This document shows positions 33,697 through 41,846 of a DNA stretch of 63,495 nucleotides, piece after piece. How positions within the stretch are numbered: the stretch's first letter is position 1; the number at the start of each line of letters is the position of its first letter. A program made the position numbers and the translations under genes. This DNA comes from an uncultured Lachnospiraceae bacterium (GTDB taxonomy: Bacteria > Bacillota > Clostridia > Lachnospirales > Lachnospiraceae): assembly GCA_945949085.1 (NCBI GenBank), contig CAMFDJ010000017.1, positions 1 to 63,495 of the forward strand, given 5' to 3'. Under the pieces are notes generated by a model. That model was not told where the DNA came from and searched no databases. It saw only the letters and a list, made by a program, of their open reading frames with translations.

Positions 33697-34995
33697 ATGG
33701 ATTTTAGCAGGGAGATAGCCGGTTTTGTCACGGATAAAATCGGAGGAATCGTTGTAATAGAGGCGCAGACAGGCGTCGTTGCCTATGCAGACCGCTTTTT
33801 TACCGAAAAATACGGGAGAGAAATCGCGGGCTCAAAAGCAGAAGAGATACTCGGCTGGATTGGCGATTGCCCGGACCTTACCTTGGGAGAGACGGCTGTG
33901 GAATGGGAATGTATCGATACGGCCGACAAGAAATATTACAAAATCAATTCCGGTCTGTTTGAGAGGGACGGGAAGCACTTTACCATGCATCAGCTGACGG
34001 ACATTACGGAGTATATGAGCCTGAATCGCGATATTACAAAGTATATGTCATTTTTGAAGAAGCTGTCCGGTTTTCAGTCGGCGATCCTTGAGAAGCTCTC
34101 CAATTCCTATCAGGAACTTCTGCCGATGATGACGGATTATTTCAAAACGGGTAAAGCTTATTTCCTGATTCAGAGAGGTGCGTATGTTGAGGTTGTTACC
34201 TATGCGAAAAAGGAAAAATGCTTTTCCAATGACAGGATTGTTCTGACAGATGAAATGGCAGCCTTATTTGAGGATGGGCGCGAGGATGAAATTCCGATGT
34301 CTGTTTTTGCCGAAGGTGTGCAGGATGTTCTAAGGAGGGGTGGTGACGCAGCAGAGAGTTGTTATTGCCTGCTTTGCAGCGGTAGTGTTTCAGAACAGAA
34401 ATATGCCATCTATCTTTATGAAGAGGATAAGATGGATAAAGCGTCCCTTGCAGAAAAAGCACTTGTCAGTGTCATCAATATTTATGCGGAAAATGCGCTG
34501 ATGCGCGAAAAACTGATCTATGAGAATGAACATGATCACCTGACAGGACTTTATAATAAAGGAAAATATTTGGAACGAATTGAAAAAGAATATCCGAATT
34601 TGGATGCCATTGCCATCTTTAACTTTGATGTCAATAACCTGAAGAAGATGAACGATCAATTCGGTCATGAGGCCGGCGATAAGCTCATCATCAAGGCTGC
34701 CGACAGTATCCGGAAGGTAACAAGCGGTAATATACACGGCTATCGCATGGGCGGCGATGAATTTTTGATGGTTGCCTGTGATGTCACGCAGGAAGAGGCG
34801 GATACTTTGAAAATGCGATGGGAGGAAGAACTTGCCCGACTCAATACAATTGATGATGGGATCAATTGCGTGATTGCCGTAGGTATGACTTTTTCGGAGA
34901 AACCTTATGATCTGTCAGCGCTTCTTGCAAAGGCAGATGAGCTGATGTACGAGGATAAGAAGGCCAAGAAGAAACCTGGGGAAGAGATCAGGTAG
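33697..34995 (+). CDS. Diguanylate cyclase (PAS-like/GGDEF)
   Basis: A 432-residue soluble protein. The N-terminal 110 residues resemble a PAS domain (IGGIVVIEAQTGVVAYADRF), followed by a GAF-like middle region and a GGDEF domain (about 270-430) starting DHLTGLYNKGKYLERIEKE with metal-binding FNFDVNNLKKMND and an intact MGGDEF. It should make cyclic di-GMP; no RxxD inhibitory site is visible five residues before GGDEF. It is the last gene of the signalling operon, with a terminator 46 bp after its stop, so c-di-GMP output may be tied to the cAMP/partner-switch input. Confidence 0.9.
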   Translation: MDFSREIAGFVTDKIGGIVVIEAQTGVVAYADRFFTEKYGREIAGSKAEEILGWIGDCPDLTLGETAVEWECIDTADKKYYKINSGLFERDGKHFTMHQLTDITEYMSLNRDITKYMSFLKKLSGFQSAILEKLSNSYQELLPMMTDYFKTGKAYFLIQRGAYVEVVTYAKKEKCFSNDRIVLTDEMAALFEDGREDEIPMSVFAEGVQDVLRRGGDAAESCYCLLCSGSVSEQKYAIYLYEEDKMDKASLAEKALVSVINIYAENALMREKLIYENEHDHLTGLYNKGKYLERIEKEYPNLDAIAIFNFDVNNLKKMNDQFGHEAGDKLIIKAADSIRKVTSGNIHGYRMGGDEFLMVACDVTQEEADTLKMRWEEELARLNTIDDGINCVIAVGMTFSEKPYDLSALLAKADELMYEDKKAKKKPGEEIR

Positions 34996-35040
34996 ACAGG
35001 AGTTGTAATTTTGCTTCATAATAAATTGGAAATGAAAGAC

Positions 35041-35075
35041 AGCTACAAGCAGAAATGTTTGTAGCTCTTTTTTTG
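35041..35075 (+). terminator. Intrinsic terminator of the signalling operon
   Basis: 11-bp stem AGCTACAAGCA / TGTTTGTAGCT with one G-T pair, GAAA loop and eight Ts. It closes the transcription unit that begins near 22990. Confidence 0.9.
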
Positions 35076-35213
35076 TAACGGCAAGTAGAGATAACCGGGC
35101 TTGGTATCAGAAAATAGCAGATTGAGACCGAAAGTCGAGAAGAATTGGCAAAGTGCACAAAATACACAAAAAGAAATTGTACAAAACGCAAAAAGTCAAC
35201 AAAATATGTCTCT

Positions 35214-35271
35214 TTTTGACAGAAAAGCAAGTGCATTTTGACAGAAAGTAAATTTGTTTTACAGATATAAT
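35214..35271 (+). promoter_or_regulatory. Direct repeats and -10 box before GH43
   Basis: TTTTGACAGAAA occurs twice, at about 35216 and 35237, about 21 bp (two helical turns) apart. A consensus TATAAT at 35266-35271 follows, with no -35 at the normal distance. This arrangement suits an activator such as the AraC-type regulator encoded at 38309. The rest of the 328-bp gap (34996-35323) holds only the terminator and A/T-rich sequence. Confidence 0.45.
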
Positions 35272-35323
35272 CAAATTATTAAAAACAAAGGTAATCATGA
35301 ACTTTAGAAGGGAGGGAATCAGT

Positions 35324-36727
35324 ATGAAGACACAATGTCATAATCCGTATCTGCCATTGTTTGAACATATTCCGGACGGTGAACCACGTGTTTTTGGGGA
35401 TAGACTTTATGTATTCGGAAGTCATGATATGGAGAATGGAAATGAATTCTGCGAGCTTGACTATGTAGCATGGTCTGCGCCGGTAGATGATCTTTCGGAT
35501 TGGAGATATGAAGGTGTAATCTACAGGAAAGATCAGGATCCGTATAATCCGGAGTGCGTTCCTTTTTATGCGCCTGACGTGATACGGGGAAGAGATGGCA
35601 GATATTATCTCTATTATTGCATCAAATTCCATGACTCAATTCATGTGGCTGTATGCGATACGCCGGCAGGACAGTATCAGTTTTATGGGCGCGTGACATA
35701 TCAGGATGGCTCACTGATGTCTGACAATCAGCCTTATGATCCGTCAGTCATCTGCACAGATGAAGGAAACTTTTTGTATTTTGGTTTTGCCCCTTGTATG
35801 ATCAATATCCCAAGGTATAAGGAGCAGGATCTGCGGGGCGGAAGTGTGCTTGAGCTGGAAGATGACATGATGACAGTCAAAGAAGGACCCAAGGTCGTCC
35901 TGCCGAGTAAGAAATACGGAAAAGGGACTGATTTTGAAGGCAACGAATATTTTGAAGCGCCATCCGTGCGCAAAATCGATGGAATGTATTATCTGATCTA
36001 TTCTTCGGTGAACACACATCAGCTCTGTTATGCGATCAGTGACAGACCCACAGAGGGTTTCCGGTATGGCGGAGTGATTGTCAGCAATGGTGACGTGGGA
36101 TTTGCCGGAAGAAAAGAAGAGGATAAGCTCATGTCGGTCGGCAACAATCATGGAGGTTTGGTTGAGATTGCCGGACAGTGGTATATCTTTTATCACAGAC
36201 ATACAGCGCTGAATCAATATAACAGGCAAGGATGCGCGGAACGTGTATTTTTCGATGAGAAAGGAAGGATACCGCAGGTCACCATTACAACAAGCGGAAT
36301 GAATCCGACGCCGCTTTCCGGAAAAGCCTCGTATCCGGCGGTCTACTGCTGTAATCTGACAAATGGACATATGGGAGCATTGTCCTCACTGGGGAGAACC
36401 AATGCAGAAGTGGACTTTCCCTATATGGCGAGCGAAAACGGAGAGCGTTTTATCACAAATGTCAAACGGAATGATCTGATCGGATATAAATACATCAATT
36501 TGGCAGAAACGCAGCAGATTGAGGTAATCTACCGGTCAGAGACTGATGGGATTTTGGAGATCCGTACAGAGCCGGATGGAGAAACAAAAGCGAAAATTCA
36601 GATGCATGCGAGCCTCTGGTGGAAAACGGCTGAGACAGAGGTGACTTTCTCGGAAACAGAAAAGGAGCTTTATCTCGTGTATCAGGGAGAAGGAAGTCTT
36701 TCGCTTTTGACTTTGAACTTAAAATAA
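35324..36727 (+). CDS. Glycoside hydrolase family 43 (arabinofuranosidase/xylosidase)
   Basis: A 467-residue five-bladed propeller glycosidase without a signal peptide, so it acts on imported oligosaccharides. The catalytic base is Asp18 in HIPDGEPRVF, the second acidic residue is in PFYAPDVIRGRDGRYYLYY, and the general acid Glu is in EYFEAPSVRK (about residue 206). The C-terminal 130 residues form a carbohydrate-binding-like beta domain. Family members release L-arabinose or D-xylose from arabinoxylan or arabinan. I start at the ATG at 35324, 8 nt after GGGAGGG. It is 35 nt before the sugar symporter. Confidence 0.9.
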   Translation: MKTQCHNPYLPLFEHIPDGEPRVFGDRLYVFGSHDMENGNEFCELDYVAWSAPVDDLSDWRYEGVIYRKDQDPYNPECVPFYAPDVIRGRDGRYYLYYCIKFHDSIHVAVCDTPAGQYQFYGRVTYQDGSLMSDNQPYDPSVICTDEGNFLYFGFAPCMINIPRYKEQDLRGGSVLELEDDMMTVKEGPKVVLPSKKYGKGTDFEGNEYFEAPSVRKIDGMYYLIYSSVNTHQLCYAISDRPTEGFRYGGVIVSNGDVGFAGRKEEDKLMSVGNNHGGLVEIAGQWYIFYHRHTALNQYNRQGCAERVFFDEKGRIPQVTITTSGMNPTPLSGKASYPAVYCCNLTNGHMGALSSLGRTNAEVDFPYMASENGERFITNVKRNDLIGYKYINLAETQQIEVIYRSETDGILEIRTEPDGETKAKIQMHASLWWKTAETEVTFSETEKELYLVYQGEGSLSLLTLNLK

Positions 36728-36762
36728 AAGAAAACAATCCGATAGGGAGAAAGGAAATAGTT

Positions 36763-38121
36763 ATGGAAAAGAATAAAAAGGTTTCATGGCGCGAAATACT
36801 TGCATTTGCTGTTGGTGACGGTGGATGTAATCTTGTGTGGACAACGATTGGATCTTATTTAACACTGTATTATACAGACAGTGTTGGTCTGGCTGCCGCA
36901 ACAATCGGTACATTAATGCTGCTCAGTCGTCTGCTTGACGGAATCTCAGATCTGGTAATGGGAAGCATCATTGATCGCACACATACAAGATGGGGAAAGG
37001 CAAGACCCTGGATTCTTTGGTCTGCAATCCCGATGGGACTTGGTCTTGTTCTGATGTTCAGCGTGCCGCAAGGATTAAGTAGCGGTGGAAAGCTTGCTTA
37101 CGCGAGTGTTACTTATGTACTGATGGCAGCAGTCATCTATACTGCCTGCAATCTTTCTTACAATACATTGCTTTCATTGGCGGCACCGACCCCGAAGGAT
37201 CGTGTCACAATGAGTTCTATCCGATTCTTTCTGACAATGGCAACTGTTTTGTTTATCAACTACAATTGTAACAAATTTGTCGGAAAATTCGGTTGGACCG
37301 GAATGGCAGTCATCTTTGGTGCGATTGCAATTGCATTGCTTTTTATCACTTTTATCGGGACAAAAGAACGTGTGAATCTGGAGCAGAATACGGCGAAAGA
37401 GAAAAAGGCTGAAAATAAAATGTCTGTCGGAGAGTCTTTCAAATATCTGTTCAAGAACAAATATTTCCTGTTACTGACAATCGTGTTTGTATTAAACTAC
37501 ACAATCCTTGGTGTGAATAATGGTCTTCGCATCTATTTTGCAAGAGATGTACTTGGCAATGCAGGCCTTATGGGAACTCTGACGCTTTGTTTTATTCTTC
37601 CGAAAATGATTGGTAATCTGGTATATCCGTATATCAATAAACTGCTTGGAAAATGGAAGAGCATGATGATCGGTTATGTGATCGAACTGATCGGTGTACT
37701 GGTTATGGCGTGCACACAGGCAAGCTTTACTACAGCGGTGATCGGACTTGTCTGCCTTGGTATCGGCGGTATCCCTCACAATGCAGGATTGTTTGCCATG
37801 GTTGCAGATGTCATTGACTACGGAGAGTGGAAGACAGGGGTCAGACTGGACGGACTCACCAATTCCGCAACCTCTTTCGGTATGAAGGTAGGTGCAGGAC
37901 TTGGCTCAGCATTGGTTGGCTGGGGACTTGCATGGGCTGCCTATGACGGTTCCCTTGCAGCACAGACAGCAGGCACGATTGCCGGTATCAAGATGGTATT
38001 TACCATTGTTCCGGCAGTACTGATTGTGATTGGACTGATCACACTCTTCTTCTGCAATCTGGATAAGATTTATCCACAGATTGCTGCCGGATTGGAAGAA
38101 AAAAGAGCCAAAGAGCAATAA
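36763..38121 (+). CDS. GPH-family (glycoside-pentoside-hexuronide) sugar:cation symporter
   Basis: A 452-residue protein with 12 predicted helices of the major facilitator superfamily, GPH branch (XynB/YicJ/MelB relatives). It has the family loop GSIIDRTHTRWGKARPWILW (about residues 66-85) and FAMVADVIDYGEWKTGVRLDG (about 345-365; quoted in part). It would import the oligosaccharide or glycoside cleaved by the adjacent GH43, with Na+ or H+. The ATG at 36763 follows AGGGAGAAAGGA. A terminator follows, 51 bp after its stop. Confidence 0.92.
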   Translation: MEKNKKVSWREILAFAVGDGGCNLVWTTIGSYLTLYYTDSVGLAAATIGTLMLLSRLLDGISDLVMGSIIDRTHTRWGKARPWILWSAIPMGLGLVLMFSVPQGLSSGGKLAYASVTYVLMAAVIYTACNLSYNTLLSLAAPTPKDRVTMSSIRFFLTMATVLFINYNCNKFVGKFGWTGMAVIFGAIAIALLFITFIGTKERVNLEQNTAKEKKAENKMSVGESFKYLFKNKYFLLLTIVFVLNYTILGVNNGLRIYFARDVLGNAGLMGTLTLCFILPKMIGNLVYPYINKLLGKWKSMMIGYVIELIGVLVMACTQASFTTAVIGLVCLGIGGIPHNAGLFAMVADVIDYGEWKTGVRLDGLTNSATSFGMKVGAGLGSALVGWGLAWAAYDGSLAAQTAGTIAGIKMVFTIVPAVLIVIGLITLFFCNLDKIYPQIAAGLEEKRAKEQ

Positions 38122-38172
38122 GAAACAGAGTAGAGGAATAAGCCAACTGAATAACGAAGAGTAAGGAATGTC

Positions 38173-38219
38173 ACAAAGCTGTTGTATGAGAAGATCATAG
38201 AACAGCTTTGTCTTTTTTT
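38173..38219 (+). terminator. Intrinsic terminator after the GH43-symporter operon
   Basis: 11-bp perfect stem ACAAAGCTGTT (38173-38183) / AACAGCTTTGT (38201-38211), with inner TATGA/TCATA pairing, then CTTTTTTT. Confidence 0.92.
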
Positions 38220-38235
38220 CGCTGAAAAAGTAGGA

Positions 38236-38265
38236 TTGCATGATGGACATTTTATCCCGTATAAT
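38236..38265 (+). promoter_or_regulatory. Promoter of the AraC-type regulator
   Basis: TTGCAT (38236-38241), 18-bp spacer, consensus TATAAT (38260-38265). It makes the ATG at 38240 impossible as a start for the regulator. Confidence 0.65.
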
Positions 38266-38308
38266 AAAAAAGAAGAATTGTTTCACCCGGATAGAGTATG
38301 GAGGAAAA

Positions 38309-39250
38309 ATGCCGTTTTCAGTTTATGAGACCGTGAATAATGACAAACTGTTTCCGATTCATGTCTTTGTGGCATCCATCGAGAGCAGTGTGTTTCACTG
38401 GCACAAAGAATATGAAATGATAGGGATGTTGAAGGGCAGCATGCATGTGCGCGTGCAATCGGAAACCATTTTGTTAAAGGAGGGGGATGTCTTTCTTGTG
38501 AATTCCAATGAGGTACATGCCCTGAAAAGCGTGGATGGTGAGGTGGCGCTGTGTATGTTTATTCAAATGGAGCCAAGTCTCTTCAAGACGGGGGATCATG
38601 ACATCCTGTTTTACTTAGACAGTACGGGAGAGGAACAGGTGAAATGCGGATTTGATCGTTTTTATTACAGAATGTCAAAAATTGTATACGAAAGCATGAA
38701 CGAGGATAAGCATGCGCCGTTTCGTGTGCGGGCGCAGGCAAGCTGTATGATTGCGGAGCTGTTTGATTATGTGGTCTATGATGTCAGATTTGGCGAGGGC
38801 AGAAAGCAGAACGAACAGGAGATGGTCGTGCGCTTCATGGAATATGCACAAATGCACCTGGCAGAGGAACACGTTCTGGATATGGCTTGTCATGAATTTG
38901 GTATGAGCCGTAAAACGCTGGACCGAAGTATCAAAACATCGATTGGACTGAGTGCAAAGGAGATCATAGATGATCTTCGTATGGAGAGGGCAAAGACACT
39001 TTTAAAAACGACGAATAAAAATATGAATTATATTTTGGATGCATGCGGTTTCGGATCAGAAAAGACCTTTTACAGATTGTTCAGGCAGGAGACTGGTCTG
39101 ACACCAAAGGCATTTCGGGAAAATGGAAGCATGGTATCTTATGACAGTGGGCTCAAAGGATATCTGGATTTTGAAACACCGATGGTAAAAGGAATGCTCA
39201 AGGGAATTATTGATGCATATCAGGAAAAAAATCATTGTCTGGAAGGATAA
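38309..39250 (+). CDS. AraC family transcriptional regulator
   Basis: A 313-residue regulator. The N-terminal cupin sugar-sensing domain (about residues 5-130) has HWHKEYEMIGMLKGSMHVRV and GDVFLVNSNEVHALKS. The C-terminal double helix-turn-helix (about 195-295) has DMACHEFGMSRKTLDRSIK and NYILDACGFGSEKTFYRLF. Such proteins switch on sugar-use genes when their ligand binds. The likely targets are the GH43-symporter operon upstream and the GH3 gene 9 nt downstream, with which it is cotranscribed. The start is the ATG at 38309 behind GGAGG (about 38301-38305). Confidence 0.9.
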   Translation: MPFSVYETVNNDKLFPIHVFVASIESSVFHWHKEYEMIGMLKGSMHVRVQSETILLKEGDVFLVNSNEVHALKSVDGEVALCMFIQMEPSLFKTGDHDILFYLDSTGEEQVKCGFDRFYYRMSKIVYESMNEDKHAPFRVRAQASCMIAELFDYVVYDVRFGEGRKQNEQEMVVRFMEYAQMHLAEEHVLDMACHEFGMSRKTLDRSIKTSIGLSAKEIIDDLRMERAKTLLKTTNKNMNYILDACGFGSEKTFYRLFRQETGLTPKAFRENGSMVSYDSGLKGYLDFETPMVKGMLKGIIDAYQEKNHCLEG

Positions 39251-39259
39251 GAAACAATC

Positions 39260-41377
39260 GTGAAGGAATGTGAGAATGTGATTCTCGATTATCATGAAAA
39301 AGCAAAGGAAATAGTGGAGACGCTGTCGCTTACGGAAAAAGTATTTCTGATGAGTGGGCAGATCACAAAAGAAGAGATCAGAGGAGCGATTCAGAAAAAA
39401 ATCAAAACACATTACAACGAAATGCCCTATCGTGCCGGCGGCATAGAAGAAAAGGGGATACCACCTATGCTTTTTGCAGACGGGTCACGCGGCGTTGTGT
39501 GTGGAAGAGGAAAAGCAACCTGTTTTCCGGTGGCTGTCATGCGTGGTGCCACTTTTGATACCGGATTGGAAAAACAGATAGGGGAGGCCATTGGCGAGGA
39601 AGTCCTGGAGGCTGGTGCCAATCTGTTCGGAGGCGTATGCGTGAACCTGCCGTATCATCCGGGTTGGGGAAGAGCCCAGGAATCTTATGGAGAAGATCCT
39701 TATCTTTTGGGAAAGATGGGAGCAGCACTGGTACAAGGCGTGCAATCGAAAGGTGTGATCGCCTGCGTAAAGCACTTTGCGTTCAATTCTATGGAGAATG
39801 CCAGAAGAAAGGTAAACATTACCTGCGACAAAAGAACGGAGCGGGAGGTTTTTCTGCCGCAATTTAAAATGTGTGTGGATGCCGGAGCCGGTGCGTTCAT
39901 GAGTGCATATAACAGTTATCAGGGAGTCAAATGCGGTCATCATGACTATCTCTTGAATCAGGTGTTGAAAAAGGAGTGGGGATTTCCCGGATTTGTTTTC
40001 AGTGATTTTACATGGGGGCTGACAGATACAGTAGAAGCTGTAAACGGCGGACTTGATATGGAGATGCCCAATACCTGCTATTATGGGGAAAAGCTGACAC
40101 AGGCTGTACGTGACGGACTGGTTCCGGAGAGCAGGATTGATGAAGCGGCGCTGCGTATTATCTGTACGCTGCTTGCCTTCCGGGACAAGAGAGAGACTTG
40201 TCGAAGGAAAAAGGCAGATTATGAGCAGCACAGAGCACTCGCATACAGATGCGCCGTGGAGGGAATGACGCTTCTGAAAAATGAGCGCAATGTGCTTCCT
40301 CTGCGCTGTAATAAGAAAGATAAAAAAATAGTAGTCATGGGACAACTTGCAGATTGTGAAAATATTGGTGACAGAGGATCCAGTCAGGTATACGCGCCCT
40401 ATGTGATCACACTTCTGCAGGGAATCATTCAAGCTGCAAATGGGGCAGAGATCATCTATTATGACGGTGAGAGCGCAGCGCATTGTAAAAGGCTGTCTAA
40501 GGAGGCAGACGCAGTCATCATAGTGGCCGGGAACGATTACTATGATGAGGGAGAACATATTGAAGCAGACCCGGATGCCGTAAAAATCAAAAATTATGGT
40601 GGGGACAGAGCGCAGCTTGGATTAAAGAAGCGCGATACCGAGATGATCGAGGCTGTGGCATCTGTCAGAGAGGATGCCATCGTAGCGATTGTCGGTGGCG
40701 GCATGATCATTCCCGGGCAATGGAGAGAGCACGTGGCGGCGATCATGCTACTGTATTATCCGGGTATGGAAGGTGGCAGTGCCTTTGCAGATGTATTATT
40801 TGGGAAAAAGAATCCCGGAGGAAAGCTTCCTTTTGTAATTCCCCAAAGTGAGAATGATATGCCGCAGGTTGACTGGGATGCAACGGAGCAGTCTTATGAA
40901 TACTATCATGGTTATACATGGTTGCTTGAGAATGACAGGGAGCCGATCTACCCTTTTGGATATGGGCTGTCATATACCAAATTTGATATTTCAGATATAA
41001 CAATCAGGACGACTGAAGAACAAATTGTGGTAACTGCAACTGTGAAAAATATCGGTGCCAGAGAAGGATCGGAGGTTGTGCAGTTGTATGTGGGAGCGGC
41101 ACACTCTAAAGTTAAGAGGGCAAAGCTTTTGCTCAAGGATTTTACGAAGGTATTTCTTGGAAAGGGAGAAACCTGTGAAATTCACCTGACCTGCAGAGTG
41201 GAAGATATGGCTTATTATGACGAGCAGCAAGGAATGTTTGTCGTAGAAAATACGGGGTATGATATTTATGTTGGTACTGCCTGTGTGCTCAAAGATTTAC
41301 AAAAATTTTCTGTTTTGGTGGACAAGAACGGAAGTCAGTGTGAGTCCGGACAGATATCTGGTTTCTTGTTTGATTGA
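39260..41377 (+). CDS. Glycoside hydrolase family 3 (beta-glucosidase/xylosidase type)
   Basis: A 705-residue cytoplasmic GH3 enzyme (no signal peptide). It has an N-terminal TIM barrel with KHFAFNSMENAR and the nucleophile Asp249 in GFVFSDFTWG, an alpha/beta sandwich with EGMTLLKNERNVLPL, and a C-terminal fibronectin-III-like domain with YPFGYGLSYTKF and VKNIGAREGSEVVQLYVG. It would remove terminal beta-linked glucose, xylose or alpha-L-arabinose units. It starts at GTG 39260, with GGAAGG about 13 nt upstream. Its close coupling to the AraC gene and nearness to GH43 place it in hemicellulose breakdown. Confidence 0.92.
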   Translation: MKECENVILDYHEKAKEIVETLSLTEKVFLMSGQITKEEIRGAIQKKIKTHYNEMPYRAGGIEEKGIPPMLFADGSRGVVCGRGKATCFPVAVMRGATFDTGLEKQIGEAIGEEVLEAGANLFGGVCVNLPYHPGWGRAQESYGEDPYLLGKMGAALVQGVQSKGVIACVKHFAFNSMENARRKVNITCDKRTEREVFLPQFKMCVDAGAGAFMSAYNSYQGVKCGHHDYLLNQVLKKEWGFPGFVFSDFTWGLTDTVEAVNGGLDMEMPNTCYYGEKLTQAVRDGLVPESRIDEAALRIICTLLAFRDKRETCRRKKADYEQHRALAYRCAVEGMTLLKNERNVLPLRCNKKDKKIVVMGQLADCENIGDRGSSQVYAPYVITLLQGIIQAANGAEIIYYDGESAAHCKRLSKEADAVIIVAGNDYYDEGEHIEADPDAVKIKNYGGDRAQLGLKKRDTEMIEAVASVREDAIVAIVGGGMIIPGQWREHVAAIMLLYYPGMEGGSAFADVLFGKKNPGGKLPFVIPQSENDMPQVDWDATEQSYEYYHGYTWLLENDREPIYPFGYGLSYTKFDISDITIRTTEEQIVVTATVKNIGAREGSEVVQLYVGAAHSKVKRAKLLLKDFTKVFLGKGETCEIHLTCRVEDMAYYDEQQGMFVVENTGYDIYVGTACVLKDLQKFSVLVDKNGSQCESGQISGFLFD

Positions 41378-41679
41378 AATGCAGACAAACTGTTATAAAG
41401 CTTACAGATCTTCCATCCATGTCTCATAATCCGACTGTTCTGACGAAACAGGATGTGATGGAGATTTATCGGGATTGTCTGTAACGAAAAAAGGCAGGAA
41501 AGATAAATCCGCGGAAATCATGCCGGATTTCGGTCTGCCTTATGCGTTCTCTCTCTATACCAATGCGACAGACACTGTGGATGAGCGCTCTGCGGGGATA
41601 TGTGCAGATTGTACGGTCCGCCACAAAGAATAGCTCGTTCGCAATTACTTAGATAAGAAAATGTATAGGAGGAGCAACT
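41378..41679 (+). other. Gap with decayed coding traces
   Basis: The 469 bp between GH3 and the histidine kinase contain no intact gene of normal size. Short protein-like runs are visible: MSHNPTVLTKQDVMEIYRDCL (its first and last parts at 41419 and 41484) and a second open stretch from about 41505 to 41633 containing IMPDFGLPYAFSLYTNATD. Neither starts or ends like a real gene, so I read them as remnants. A long inverted pair AAGGCAG/CTGCCTT flanks about 41491-41541. Nothing else is supported. Confidence 0.35.
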
Positions 41680-41757
41680 ATGAGTAAAGGCAAAAAAATC
41701 GCCGAACTGGTCAAAAAGCATGAAAAAGTAGCTCCATATTGCAATGTTGCGGGGTGA
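41680..41757 (+). CDS. Possible 25-aa peptide or 5' gene stub
   Basis: ATG 41680 follows a very strong TAGGAGGAG (about 41666-41674) and encodes a basic helix, MSKGKKIAELVKKHEKVAPY and five more residues, before TGA at 41755. The ribosome site is better than that of many full genes here. Either it is the surviving start of a deleted gene or a real small peptide. Function unknown. Confidence 0.35.
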   Translation: MSKGKKIAELVKKHEKVAPYCNVAG

Positions 41758-41846
41758 ATTAGAAGTTGCCACGGGGAAAAGACTCTGTTAAGATGGAAGT
41801 AGCAGGAACTTGCGACACCGGATAACGCAAACAGAGGACTTACGGT

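Noticed and set aside
39485..40558. Minus-strand open frame (357 codons) opposite GH3
   Set aside because: Antisense composition with no domain; GH3 motifs on the plus strand explain the region.
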